DNA from: Branchiostoma floridae
Taxonomy: Eukaryota; Chordata; Leptocardii; Amphioxiformes; Branchiostomatidae
Reading direction: 5' to 3'
NCBI RefSeq assembly: GCF_000003815.2
Contig: NC_049979.1
Location: 15,992,900 to 16,056,899 of the forward strand
DNA length: 64,000 bases
The translations under genes and the position numbers were made by a program. The notes under the pieces are model-generated. The model was not told the origin of the DNA. It searched no databases and was given only the letters and a program-made list of their open reading frames with translations. This document shows, piece by piece, positions 1-12,600 of this stretch; positions within the stretch are counted from its first letter, which is position 1; each line of letters starts with the position of its first letter.

Positions 1-338
1 TGCCTTACCGTGGAAATCGGCTAATAATCACAAGCATGTCAGATGAGTAGATAGAGACAAATGCACAGCAACAGAAGCAGAGCCAAAGTTTGTCAAGAAG
101 AAGGATATTTAAAGACGCATTACACCACGCATGAGGCACTCCCTGGAAGATGGAAACTAGTGATGAACCATGGAAATGTTGATTACTGCTATTGTTAGCC
201 TTGGTGTGCATCGACTATTGTTAAGTGTGTTCTGTTGTATATATTAAGATTTTTTAAAGACTAAAACTAACTTAATTCAGCCAGTTTTACAGCAAGGTAT
301 AACAGGATGCAACATTGTTTTAGTATGTCCATGTATGT

Positions 339-342
339 ATGC

Positions 343-402
<60 letters not shown>
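339..402. repeat. ATGTAT microsatellite
   Basis: About ten perfect copies of a six-base unit (tatatg/atgtat) lie just beyond the last visible CMAH exon, in its intron. Confidence 0.95.
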
Positions 403-492
403 CTGAATAAACCAATTGAAACCAATTTTGCTGTCTAGCATGTGAAAAAGGGTCGGATATAAAACAAAATAGTAGGCAAGCTTATGACCTAC

Positions 493-3400
493 CCTTGTAG
501 TCTATCAAGATGCAGGTGTCAAACTCGGGGTGAACACCGTCCATCAGGATCATGAAACGTGTGTCTGCGTTGATCTGTAAAATTCGTTAGACATTTTGTA
601 AGGTAACGTTATGGTTCTTATAACCCGCTGTTCACCACTCTGTTCCGATGTGAATATCTCACTACCTTACCTCTGTAACCCCTGTCTGCCATGGTTTGCC
701 ACTTCTGCTTTGATACAGATCAAGCGCGCCTAACAATTCATTTGACATTGACAAATCTATGATTCAATTACGTCAATACCACCGAGTGGTTTTACTTTCA
801 TTCCTACAACACAAGCAGTATCAAGTATTTTTCCTACATGCGATTTAGGATTTGACCAGGTTGTTGTCTCTTTACTTTACTCCTTGCTAAGGTCACATTT
901 CCAAACCGGGGCCCGGTGGGCAGCTCTCGGGAACAAAAGTAATAATATAACAGACAGAAAAATACACAAAACGTAAAAAGAGAAGAGTCATGGGCATAAT
1001 TTGCGTATATTTCTAGGTATACAATTTTATTTTTCGTCTCCTAAATCAGCCCGACCGGGCCCTGGTTTGGAAATGTGACCTACGCAAAACTGCACCACGA
1101 ATTATTAAAACCTGTTCGTTTCTGCATTGTGCATTCTCTTTTCGGACTGTCAACCGAGCCCTAACAATCAGATATAGAGTTGCGAATATATAGGAAATGA
1201 GCACCTACGTCTTGCCACACCCCAAATTTGCAGATGTTGATGCAGTTCAGTTTGACCCCGCTCTGCTTCAGCCTACAGAACACAGGCACGGACGTGTCCC
1301 CCACGTAGATGGGGATGTTTGGGTTCTTCTTCGATAGCAGTTCCAGCGTTGGGTAGCTGATAGGGTACATAAAGTTATGTAGAAATGCTTGCTTTCTGTA
1401 CTTATATGGTTGTAATGTTAACGACGAAATAGCTCAGTTGTTTCAAGTCGCATGAAATGTGCGTACATTAAATGAAAAGACATGGTTGTCATAAAATGGG
1501 GATAATAGTAATAGGATAAACAGAGTACTAAGCAACTAGTGGAAGTCCTTCACCAGAGGAAAGCCTTACACCACTCATCAACGTGCTCATCAGGGTCTCC
1601 CATAACTCCATGGAATGCAAGAGAATAGTAACACCATGAGTGTTAGAAAAGACATCAACAATGACACTAATTACGTGAAAAGAAAGTTATGCCTGTTTCA
1701 TAATCTCAAATGGATATAGCTATGAAAGCAAATAGCCCGTTTGTGCATCATCGTATTTTACAAATATTTCTTGTGGCAAATGCACCTTTGTACTAACATC
1801 TATCAGTAGACAAAAACCCTGTTAGCCCGTTGTGCATTTTCTTTTGCGTATCATTAGCCAGTCTTGTTCGGCCTAAACAACTTGAAGAATGAATCAATTA
1901 ATATTTTGTTTTTGTTCATGTGCCGAATGACAGCCTGTGCTGGAAGACTGAAAGACTGTTAAATGTACTTCTTGCCAACCTGAGATGATCCGAGTGCTCG
2001 TGGCTTATGTAAATTAGGTCGGCACGTGACAACCTTTCCAGCCAATCAGCGGGCGGCTCGTGTTGCAGCCACCACCCTCTAGCGAAGGCGGGTCCGGTCA
2101 GCCATGGGTCGAAGAACATGGTCTTGTCTCCCAGCTTCACCTCCATGCACGCATGCGCAAAGAAGGTCACCTACGAAGAAATCAGAGATAATCTGCCATC
2201 AGCCATGAAGCACACAGGTCCCTTTAGCCATTTAAAGGCATACTACGCAGTTTTTTGCGCTCAAATTTGAAATATTCTAGAATTAAGAAATATCAGATTT
2301 ACTACTACTTTTTGTCACTTTTTGACACTTTTGTGTCATTATTTCACGTTTGCAACGTAAAGGATTAGCCTACAAACATTCCGCTCTAGGCACCCTGTAA
2401 CCTTGTGTCCCCCCAAGTTAGACCCTCCAGGTCTTGCTTGCCACCGGTAGGTCCCCCGGGGTGGGGTAATCAGTTAGCACATGCATGGCAGACTGCAGAT
2501 AAAGAACACAATGGAGATCTTCTTTGGAAACACCTATATCTAATCATTCTAAAATAGCATATAATCATGAACTTATTAGTCTATTTTGTAGGATATCAAC
2601 AAGCTAAGGTCATATTCCCTTCAAAACTGCAAGAAACAGAAAGCTAGTCTACTGTACTCAGAGGAACTGTCAACTGGCCCCCCACTGGGAAGCCAGGCTG
2701 ATAAGCAAGAAACAACAACACACAGAGGCAGTAACCAGCCTGTGCCCATCTGTTTCTTGGAAGATCACAATTTTTATACATCATGCTTATGTGGTGCATT
2801 GATGTCGCAGCATCTCTCAATGAATATTGGTATGCAATGCTATAGGGTTGATTGAGCTAACAATGTAAAGAAAAAGTAGGAAAAGCTACTTTTTGTTTTG
2901 TTCAAAAATCCCGTAGTATGCCTTTAAAAAAACATATCAATCTTATTTCAGTCACTTAGCCCAAATCACAGTACAGCAATAGAAATAAAAGCAATAGAAT
3001 ACAAAAACATATACAGTAAAAAATTGAGTAGGACTAACCAGGGTGTTCAGAGGTAAGGCTGATATTTAAACGACAAAATCTCACAAAGTTAGAAATATAT
3101 GCAGCCACAAAGGAAGACGTAAGCACTTTGAGCGTGTAAGCTAATAAGTGCATAATCGTTGCCATCATCTGACATTAGAATTAAATTGTATTGCATTGTA
3201 GCTGAAATAAAGATCTCATTTCTTTTTGAAACGCGTACGAATGCATCTATCGAACTAGAGTTCGGCGACCTCATACCTCCATGAAAATTTAGAGCTTTCG
3301 TAAATTTCATGCAATTGACCAATACATTAACATAATTTATGCATGGTGTTGTTCATCATTGACTAACGTACACATGTCACAATTATAAAATTCCCATCAT

Positions 3401-5806
3401 CAATCATAAAGCGGTTTTAATTTTTACATAAATTATGCAAATAAGTTCCCAATTACCATATTTGGTATCTGCTTATATTCCACCTATCGTAATTAACATG
3501 TGTTACATTTATTGAAGTCCAGTTATTGAAAACAATTGAATTATACAATTTCCTCATTGATTATGCAAATTAAGTCCTCATTTGCATAACATGCATATCA
3601 TTATGAACATCTTTGCCCAAGCTACCTGCATGCCTAAAATGATGCCAATCCGTCGTTCCTTTCTGCAGTTATCCTCTTTCAAGTGTCTTGACAAAAATGC
3701 CCCTGCAGTTTCACAATTAAATGTTAGGGGGCTGAAACTTGCCCCAATTTGTTATGGCACTAAAAGCTATCTACCACCTAAATGTCAAGACCATAGCATG
3801 TCTGAAACAAGAGATACATTGAAAAAACTGCTATTATGGAATATTCTCATTAATTATGCAAATGTACTCCTATTTTGCATAATTAGTATCTTATCGTGTA
3901 CAACATTGTCTAAGGTATCTACATACCAAAAATCATGAAAATCCGTTGTTCCCTTCTTGAGTTATCCTCTTCAGAAGTTTTTGACAAAAATGCCCCTGCT
4001 ATCCCAAAACTAGACGCTAGGGGGCCAAACTTATGTCATTTCTCTCTGAGCACAAGAGCTATCTAACACTCAAAAATCGTGACCATAGCATGTTCAGAAC
4101 ACCGAGATAGCAAAACCGGAAGTTGCGTTGCAGTACCAAGGGGAGCCGCTAGGGGGCCCAAAATCTAATCATTTCCAGCTTTCATCACACACTACCAACA
4201 CACCAAGTATGAAACCAATCCACTCAGCCATTCTTGAGTTATCTTGTTTACACACACACACACAAACACACAGACACACAAACGCGGGGTAAAATATAAC
4301 CTCCATGACATTTCATGGAGGTAACAATGAAACACAACGGAACTTCCTGTATCAACTCATGAGGGCTGAGATTGCATGCACTCTCGAGTCTGCCAATGAT
4401 CTACTGATATGTGAGTAATATATAAGTTGGATCCTACCTTCACCTCCCCGGGTTCAATCCTCTGCGGGGGCCGGGGGTCTCTCTCCCACGGTTCAGGAGG
4501 GTTGAGCTCCACCAGAGTCAACCTGCCCTCATCGTCCACCTCAGGAACTGAGTCCAGAAAGATGATAGTTTTCTTACATATGTTGTTTGATTCTTGAATT
4601 AGTTTTGAGTTGAAATTCGCTTTCTCAAAGTATCTGTGCCTCTTCAGGATGACCAGTGTCACGATGGCTTGGCTACATGATAGATATCCGCAAAGTCAAC
4701 TCGCTATAAACTATCCCATGTCTCTGTGTTGTATATGTATCTTTCCTGAAAATAACGCACAATATCCAACAGCACTTACATAGCAGTTCCTGTGTGAAAC
4801 TGTCAGGTGGGTTGACATACTTCATGGTAGATGTATCCAGCTTCCAGTTGTGTTTGGTACATCGTACGACGCTGTGGAAAATGGGGATGTTATCAGCAAA
4901 TTCATCGTTCAGTTCAGTAAATCCACATGCATACGTCATCCGGTTTTGTCGTATGCTAGATTGCCCAGATTATTACAACATGGTAACATCATCTTGTTTC
5001 TACTAACCATTCTGGACCTTTAAAATACTCTACTAACCATAGTTTAAGTTTCAGTCTAGGGTGGCTTTATGTTACTCATCGCATTTTCTTACTTGCAGGC
5101 GGCATCTTCGATGTCTTTCACGAAGAGTCCGCGCTGATGTCTGCAGACGTTGCGGCAGGCCTTGTATGGATCCTCTGGAGTTGTAGGATCCTGTAGGATA
5201 CAGTTCTATTAACATTGCATATTGCATAATAGTCCATTTCAAGAAATTTAAGATTGTAACTCTACTCGTCCTATATTTGTGAATTCACTACTCCGTGAAC
5301 TCTGAATCGGCCGATCTCTAAAAATCGCGGAGTGGCAGTATTGCTGCCTAGAGGTCATAAGAGCTCGCATAGTCGTAGGTAAAACTATGTTTTCCTGGTG
5401 TGTGGCATCGGTTTTAAGAGACTTTAAATCGTACACAAGGTGGTTCGGCCATGTAGTAAGAAGACCACCAAACACCACAAAGCATACTATCAACATTTCC
5501 AAATGCCAAGGCCACGGGGTACACCCCCGAAGCGCTGGAGGGATCAAATTGCAAAGGATATTGCCAATTGGACAGAGTATCAAGTTCGTGGAGGAAAGTG
5601 CAATGGACCGTGCAACCTGGAGACTTCTAACGGAGAGGAGCAAGGGGCCAGTCCCTGGCCTAGGCGCTTAGAACTTCGGTCGTACACAAACATACCTTGT
5701 AGATAATGAAGTTTCCGACATTTTTGTGAATCAGATTGACGCCTGCCCTCAGGGCTGCTGTCTCTTGTGCAGACAGCTGCAGAACTTTCACGCTTCGCTG
5801 CTCCAT
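493..5806 (-). CDS. CMAH: CMP-N-acetylneuraminate hydroxylase-like gene, 5' seven coding exons (partial)
   Basis: Seven exons in consistent phase with GT-AG borders: 5696-5806, 5093-5190, 4780-4871, 4438-4547, 1980-2170, 1209-1356 and 493-574 (832 nt, about 277 residues). Later exons lie left of base 1. Vertebrate CMAH, recalled at about 580-590 residues, converts CMP-Neu5Ac to CMP-Neu5Gc in the cytosol with cytochrome b5 as electron donor. The start ATG (5804-5806, context AACATGG) opens MEQRSVKVLQLSAQE. The two Rieske half-sites are CRH in exon 2 and CTKH in exon 3, 18 residues apart as I recall for the vertebrate enzyme. Exon 5 encodes FDPWLTGPAFARGWW and ISHEHSDH, a metallo-beta-lactamase-type HxHxDH. 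Exon 7 encodes RFMILMDGVHPEFDTC. No stop or frameshift is seen, so the visible half looks functional. Introns 1 and 4 carry transposon remnants, and the long intron 4 also holds an intact TTAA MITE. Confidence 0.9.
2236..2923. mobile_element. TTAA-flanked MITE in CMAH intron 4
   Basis: The ends are inverted: AGGCATACTACG at 2236 and CGTAGTATGCCT ending at 2923. Each end abuts a TTAA (2232-2235 and 2924-2927), the target duplication expected of piggyBac- or Kolobok-type transposition. The 688-bp interior has no long ORF, so it is probably non-autonomous. The superfamily is inferred from the TTAA target alone. Confidence 0.75.
3254..4323. mobile_element. 1.07-kb interspersed repeat, copy 1 (in CMAH intron 4)
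   Basis: Closely related over its whole length to 22546-23622 in the same orientation. Both copies start ACTAGAGTTCGGCGACC, soon carry ACCTCCATGAAA, and end after a CA-rich tract in a hairpin CCTCCATGACATTTCATGG. I found no ORF that is open in both copies. The terminal hairpin resembles a Helitron-like 3' end, but no CTRR terminus or AT insertion site is clear, so the class is open. Confidence 0.8.
5387..5672 (+). mobile_element. Degenerate LINE 3' ORF remnant in CMAH intron 1
   Basis: Read in two frames, the plus strand gives RWFGHVVRR, then PRPRGTPPKRWRDQIA, then DRATWRLL. This is the usual order at the C-terminus of RTE-type and other endonuclease-reverse transcriptase proteins (WFGHV, RPRGRPPKRW, DRxxWR). 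At least two frameshifts separate the parts. It lies antisense to CMAH and is a dead fragment. Confidence 0.7.
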
Positions 5807-6679
5807 GTTCGGTCTCAGGGAAACCAACGTATCACTGCTGGGTTTAAATCCTAGTCTACTGTCATTATCTGTTGTAGCGTCTGGAAAAACCAACAGTTGT
5901 CTGTGCCACCTCCTTGATTGTATAAAAACTGGAAGGACAAATATATTTAGATTTGTTCATTTACCCGGTGACACAAAACCCTGTTAGATGGACAGGGCAA
6001 CATATCATTATATCGTAAAACATGTCTGTTCTTCTATCCTTCCAATAACGTTAACTGAAAAGCGAGGAGAAGTTATTTTTTCTGATGGTAGCCTGTTCTA
6101 TTTCGTATCTGTTAACTGTATCTGTTTTGCTGTGGACTGTACTTAGCTCGGTGTGCCCCACAAATGAGCAATACATGTATGAGCAATACAATTCATTTAC
6201 TCATTATTCTGTTGTCAAAATGTTTTAGCTGTAGAATGAATGCGTTATCGGTCACATATTTCAAGGAAATGTAGTACACACTGTACAAAATTGCAAAATG
6301 CTGATGAGGGGTAATTTGTTCGTCATCAATCATAGTTATTCCTCGAACTTTAAACTTCAAGCTGGAACTCCGGTACACAGCCGGTCAGGAATCTTCTTCT
6401 AGTTCCAACTATTCCAACCTGTTCAAGCATGGCTGACACAATCGTTTGTCTTCAAATGGCAGTGTTTATACTAGACTTGTAGTCTAACTACTGGTACGCA
6501 CCTTTCAGTGTTGTTGCTCTCCTTGCAAGGTTCAACTTTTTATCTTCAGTTGATCTTTAGAATCAGTGAGAAGTCACTACAGCTACACAATTGGCTACAC
6601 AGTCGGTTGACCTATATTTAAATGCCAGAAACAACCAGTTGGACAAGTTTTTATTTATCATGTCGTCGCTGGTATTGAA
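5807..6679. other. CMAH upstream flank
   Basis: No coding sequence was found. A candidate minus-strand untranslated exon ends at 6502 (see next entry). An inverted, diverged relative of about 40 bases around 6310-6345 recurs at 7325-7355. Confidence 0.5.
6502..6560 (-). promoter_or_regulatory. Candidate CMAH non-coding first exon A
   Basis: On the minus strand a GGAGAGCAACAACACTGAAAG segment is followed by GTGCGT, a fair donor, about 700 bases upstream of the CMAH start exon, with an AT-rich TATA-like stretch (AGATAAAAAG) before it. A similar segment is at 8029-8100. No transcript evidence is available; the duplication is the main reason to list it. Confidence 0.25.
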
Positions 6680-6688
6680 GGCCCCTGT

Positions 6689-6903
6689 TACTCTCCAAGC
6701 AGAGGTTAAGCTCCGGCTGTTTTTTTAGCGTTTTTTTAGTCGTTTTTATCGGGCTTTCTATTTTGTTATTTTTGTTGAAGTACGCCAGCCAAACACAGTT
6801 AGGTTTTGACACAGCAAGATAGAATACAAAATAGAAAGCCCGATAAAAACGACTAAACAAACGTTTGAAAAACAGCCGGAGCCTAACCTCTGCTTGGAGA
6901 GTA
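6689..6903. mobile_element. Fold-back MITE with 9-bp target duplication
   Basis: A 215-bp element with arms of about 85 bases in nearly perfect inverted order: TACTCTCCAAGCAGAGG at the left and CCTCTGCTTGGAGAGTA at the right. It is flanked by the exact 9-bp direct repeat GGCCCCTGT (6680-6688 and 6904-6912). A 9-bp duplication with long inverted ends is typical of Mutator-like elements. No coding capacity. Confidence 0.9.
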
Positions 6904-6912
6904 GGCCCCTGT

Positions 6913-8327
6913 CACACATGCAAGACATTCCTACAAGCTTGCCCCGACGTCGACCCACCATCAAGTGAGTGGTGTTTTGGGAGTAGTCGGCCCAGCCAAT
7001 CATCGATCTTACGATCATGTCACAGCCATGGCACGACTAGTACATGCCAGTACATTGTAAAACTCATAACCAAGCCCCTGAATGCTTTCTGGACAACTCC
7101 TACTTCCCAGCCGTAGACAAGACGGCTCCCATCTATCTGTTTTCTAACCGATAGCCAAGTCTCTGACGAATTGAAAGCGTCTCTTACCTCCATGCTTTAT
7201 AAACATTACCAAGAAACACAACTGGAGTTGAAATCAGCTTCAAAATTGATTTACGGTTACGTGCATGCAGGTAAACAAAATTGTGAGCTAACTAACCGGG
7301 CGAACTACAACGTTCCAGCCGGTAACATGATTGATGATGAACAAATAATTGTTATAACCTTTGGGATCGCAATCCTTGAGACAACAGCGGGTTGACAGGG
7401 TGGCCCTGGCGGACCGGAATGGAGACATGTCCGCCAGCCAGTGGCACCCTGAGCTTGACATCGCGCAGCACCGGATACAATAGCATAAGATGTGCAATTT
7501 TTTTTCTCTCAATAGGGAATGCAACGTAAAGCAATCAATTGTATATCCCATTGATGTTATACTCTAATGGTTAGAGCCAATCTTGGCTGTATAAGGGGAT
7601 TGGTCTGGGAGGGGAATGACCGAGAGAAAACGTCCACACAAGGGGCAAGCATCCTAATGAGTTTTACAAGATAACCTAATTCATAGTTCATTTATACGAA
7701 TTTTACGAAATTCGTTCAAACTAGTTCTTGAAGTCTGAAGAATTGGGTCTTTAATGGTGCCTACTCACGACTGAGGCCTAGTCCCTGGTGTACTTTTTAA
7801 TTCATGGGAAAAAACTCCGCTGGTCTGACCGGTCTACACTTTAAGTAGAAAATTCTAAGCAGTCAATATAATTCTAACTAAAAACAACACCACAGACGCC
7901 TGCTAGTTTAGCATCTTACACAATACCAAGTCGGTCAAAACATGTCTGACTTCGTTGGATCTTAGTTCACCCCAATGTCCGTCGTTAATCCTACTTTTTC
8001 TGTAACGTTAATTGCATTAGTCGCCTACCTTCAGCTCACGGGGCCAGTGTTGCTCTCCTGTAAAAGTTCGATCCTTTATATTTAAGTTGTCTGTTGAGCT
8101 TCATGCAGGGGGATGGAGATCTTTGAATAGCTACAAAGTATCGAGTCCGTTTGCATTACGTAATTGTCCCTGAGTCAAAATCCACCAAAGAAGGAGTTCG
8201 ACCAGTTCACTGCGTTGTCAACATAATCACCGATAATCACGTGCTGGGTCGTTGTAAGTGGTTGGTCGAGAGCCCGTATAATCAGCCTGCCAAGTGACCT
8301 AATAACCCTGCGACTTACGCGGTTTAT
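6913..8327. other. Non-coding spacer between fold-back MITE and LINE nest
   Basis: No supportable gene. The ORFs here are short and lack splice context. It holds the second candidate CMAH 5' exon (8029-8100). Confidence 0.5.
8029..8100 (-). promoter_or_regulatory. Candidate CMAH non-coding first exon B (diverged copy of A)
   Basis: Minus strand: CAGGAGAGCAACACTGG, then CTGAAG followed by donor GTAGGC (exon edge 8029). A TATAAA-containing AT-rich stretch lies about 40-50 bases upstream. The order of motifs matches candidate A. It could be an alternative promoter or a relic of duplication. Confidence 0.22.
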
Positions 8328-9614
8328 TGTAAATTATTCTGTTCAATCTTAAACAATAGACTGTCTAACTACGCAGAAGAAAACAGCCTTTTCAAACCAC
8401 AACAGGCCGGTTTCAGAAAGAATTTTAGAACAACTGATAATCTATTCACTTTGAACACGCTTGTCAGCAAATATATTAGTAGAAATTCACGTCTATACGC
8501 TTGTTTTGTAGATTTTAGTAAAGCTTTTGATTCTGTTTGGCGAGAAGGTCTTTTACTTAAATTGAAGAAACTTGGGATAGGAGGCAAATTTCTCCTGACC
8601 ATAAAAGATATGTACTCTAAAACTACAAATTGTATTAAAACAAACAGTGGTCTAACCGATACATTTGTAACTCACTGTGGGGTTCGACAAGGCTGTAACC
8701 TGAGTCCAACATTGTTCAACTTATTCATTAGTGACATAGCATCAGAATTTGACCATGCCTATTGTAATCCTCCAGTTCTACACTGTATGAATGTACCCTG
8801 TCTATTGTATGCTGATGATTTAGTAATATTCTCAGAGTCACAACGTGGCTTACAATCATCTTTGTCTAGATTAGAAGAGTACTGTAAATCCTGGAGGTTG
8901 AAAGTCAATCTTAAAAAGACAAAAATTGTAGTTTTCACAAAGGGTGGTCGGTTACCAAAAGACTGTTCCTTCTTGTTCAATAGTAATGTAGTAGAAATTG
9001 TATCTTCATATTGTTATTTAGGCATAATTGTCAACTCAGCCGGCACATTCAAAGCCAATCACAGATACCTATATAACAAGGGACTAAGAGCTTTGTTTGG
9101 AGTCAGACAATCCCTTGACAAAACTGATGCCCCGTTGTCTGTTAAAAACAAGTTATTCGACTCCTGTGTCAAACCTACATTACTTTATGGGTCGGAGATT
9201 TGGGGTTCTTTCAAAAGTTCAAAATCTTGCCCAATCGAATCCGTACATGTAAAATTCTGCAAACAATCCCTCAATGTCCCCAAAACAGCTAGCAATCTTG
9301 CTGCACGGGCGGAGTTAGGGAGGTATCCCTTACATTTGGAGGCCTCCCTAAACGCCATTAAGTTTTTCACCAGAATCTGCTTAAATGTACCGGCTGATAG
9401 TCTCCAGGCAGACGCACTTTTATGTCAATTAGAATTAGACTCTTTAGGTAGTAAATGCTGGGCTTCCGGTGTGCGGAAAACTTTAGAAGAATGTGGTTAT
9501 GCCTTTGTCTGGCTTTCTCCACACTCAATTGTTTCAAAAGTGCCTTCAATCATCTCTGCTATTCAACAACGTTTAAAGGACATCTACTTCCAGACATTCC
9601 TACGCGAAATCCAT
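8328..9614 (+). mobile_element. LINE copy L1(+), segment 1: 5'-truncated reverse transcriptase
   Basis: An uninterrupted frame starts abruptly inside the RT domain (KLFCSILNNRLSNYAE) and carries motif A FVDFSKAFDSVW, motif B GVRQGCNLSPTLFN and motif C YADD. It is close to the minus-strand element at 9615-13310. The frame breaks at 9614, where the 3' tail of that minus-strand LINE begins; the protein resumes at 13331. The abrupt 5' start is the usual 5' truncation of LINE integration. Confidence 0.92.
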
Positions 9615-12600
9615 AATGAATGACCTTTATTGTACATTTGTGCTCAAACAAGCTAAGTACAGGTCGTAGCGCTAGTGATAAGGTACAATTTTGACAAAAA
9701 AGGTATCTTATCATCTCTACATATGCTAATACATTCAAGTATGTACAAGTTCAACTTCTTCTCGCTTCTTAAAACAGTTATAAACATAAGGACAGATGGA
9801 ATCAATAATATATGGCTTATCTAATTGCATGAGAAATATAAATTTTTCCGTGGTATTCAAGTATCGGAAATTTTGGAACATAAGTTGTATATTTTCAAAA
9901 AGGACGTTTCTTTCGTTGTTGTATAAAGTGCATTCAACAATAAAGTGGCACTCATCCTCTATCTTATTCAAGTTACAGTATTGGCAGATTCTTTCTTCCA
10001 GAGGAATGTGGTTATGTCGGCCTTTTTCAATGTGGAGTCTATGTGAACTAATGCGGAGCTTTGTGATGGCTGTTCTGTGCCGAATGTTTGCAATCTTTAG
10101 GTATTTCTCGTCGTTGTAAGTAGTTTTAAGTAATCTGTATGTTCGTAATTTGTTGTTGCTGCGCATTGCTGTTACGAAAGATTGAAGGTACATATCTTTT
10201 AAACGTTGGTCGATGGATGGAATTATTTGTGATGGATTTAGGACAGATGATATGGGAGAGTGCCAGACATAGCCAAAACCACATTCCTCTAGCGTCTTGC
10301 GGACTCCAGAAGCCCAGCATTTAGCGCCTAATGTGTCCAGTTTACGTTGACACAAAAGAGCGTCTGCTGATAGACTATCAGCTGGCACGTTCTGGCGTAC
10401 TCTAATATACTGTTTGATGGCGTTAAGGGATGCTTCTAGTTTAAGAGGGTGTCTTCCAAGTTCTGCCATTACGGCCAGGTTACATGCGGATCTGGGGACA
10501 TTCAATGATTGTTTACAAAATTTTAAATGGATAGCTTCAATTGGTGATGATTTTGGAGTTTTGAATGAACCCCATATTTCCCAACCATACAACAGAATAG
10601 GTTTCACGCATGTGTCAAATAGCTTGCTTCTTACGGATATAGAAGCGTCGGCTTTGCCAAGGGATTGGTTGATTCCATAGAGGGCTCTCAGGCCTTTGCT
10701 GTGCAGATATTTGTTATTTGCCTTGAACGTGCCAGCTGAGTTTACAACAATGCCCAGGTAGCAATAATTTGTAACAATTTCTACTACATGTCTTTTATAT
10801 AGAAAAAGGCAGTCTTTTGGTAGGCGGCCACCTTTCGTAAATACAATGACTTTAGTTTTCTTTAGATTAACATTCAACTTCCATGATTCACAATAATTTT
10901 CTAATCTACTTAGAGAAGTTTGCAGACCCTGTTGAGATTCAGACAAAAGTACCAGGTCGTCTGCATATAATAAACATGACACTTTCTTATCGTGCAATAT
11001 AGGAGGGTTACAGGAATGGTCATTAAACACATCTGGTAAATCACTTATGAATAAATTAAACAAAGTTGGACTAAGATTACAGCCTTGTCGAACCCCGCAG
11101 TTAGTTACAAAAGTTTCGGTAAGACCGTGGCTAGTTTTAACACAATTTGTTGTTTTGGAATACATGTCTTTTATAGTGAGTAGAAATTTCCCTCCTAATC
11201 CAAGTTTGTTTAATTTCAGTAGAAGGCCTTCTCTCCAAACCGAGTCAAACGCCTTGCTAAAATCTACAAAACAGGCATAAATTCGTGCGTTTTTGCTCAG
11301 ATATTTGCTTACTAAGGTGGATAAAACGAAAAGGTTGTCAGTTGTTCTAAAGTTCTTTCTAAAACCGGCCTGTTGTGGTTTGAAAAGGCTGTAATGTTCT
11401 GCATAATTAACTAGACGGGTATTCAGAATAGATGAGAATAGTTTTCCCAGACAACTAATAATGGATATTCCTCGATAGTTGTCTGGGACAGAAGTGTCCC
11501 CGGATTTATGAATGGGTACAATATGACTTAGTGACCATTCTTTAGGGAAGTAACTATTTTGTAGACAGGAATTGAAAAGATGTAGAAGTGGTTTCTTTAG
11601 GATATGTTTTCCACATTTAAACATTTCATTATTGATCATGTCGCCACTGCTAGATTTTTTGTTTTTTAGATTTGATATAGCGGTCTCCAATTCTTTCTCT
11701 GTTATAAGGGAGTCTAATATGGAGCTCTCCATTGGAGTTGTATTTGAAGGGGATGAAGTGTCTACGGTTTCAGTGGTTGAAGCGTCTATGTTACAGAAAC
11801 CATTTGATAAATGTTTGTCCAGGTTACTAAAGTGCTGTAACCAGTCCTCCTCTGATATTTGGCTGCTCCCAGACACTTTCTCAGATTTCAACTTATTCAA
11901 TAAGTTCCAGAACGCAGTCGGGTTTCTTTCTCTGAGTGAAGATAGTTGGTTCATTATCTGTTGGTGAAAGTCACGTTTTTTCTTTTTTACCAGCTTTTTG
12001 TAGTCTTTTCTTGTTTTAAAGAACCTTCCTCTTATTTCTGGGTTAGATGGATGTTTTTCAAGCAATGTAGCCAGGTTTTTTATTTCACGTTTCATTTGTA
12101 TGCAGGTTTTATCGAACCATCTTTTGTTTTGTCTTTTCCGTGAATGTTTCCTTTGTCCTTTCAAACTCAAACAATTGTGACCAACATCTCTTAGTAATGA
12201 GCTAAATTTGGAGACAATGTTTTCTATTTGGGCTGGAGCGGTCGCATTAGTAATGTTTTCGAGTGAAATGGTTTGTAATCTTTGTAAGATGTTGGGTTGA
12301 CTTAGAGAATGCAGAAAACTGTGAGCTGATTTTTCGTTCCAGTTAAATCGATTTGGCGATGGTTTTGCATTAGTGGTTTTACGATTTTCTTGTACATTGT
12401 GATGGGCAGATTTTGAGTGGATGAATACTGACAGCATGCAATGGTCGGAGAATATGGTTAATGGATTTACACGAAACGTTAAAATGTGTTTTAAGAAGGG
12501 CTGACTAGAAATGATATAATCTACAGTGCTACTGCCTTTCGGTTGATGACAGGTGAGCTTTCCCTGTAGATCGCCAGCTACCCTACCGTTTAATATGGAC

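Noticed and set aside
3582..3938. 118-codon ORF
   Set aside because: It lies inside the 1.07-kb repeat and is not kept open in the second copy.
7288..7551. Minus-strand ORFs near 7.3-7.5 kb
   Set aside because: Overlapping frames of similar length, no splice context and no recognisable motif.
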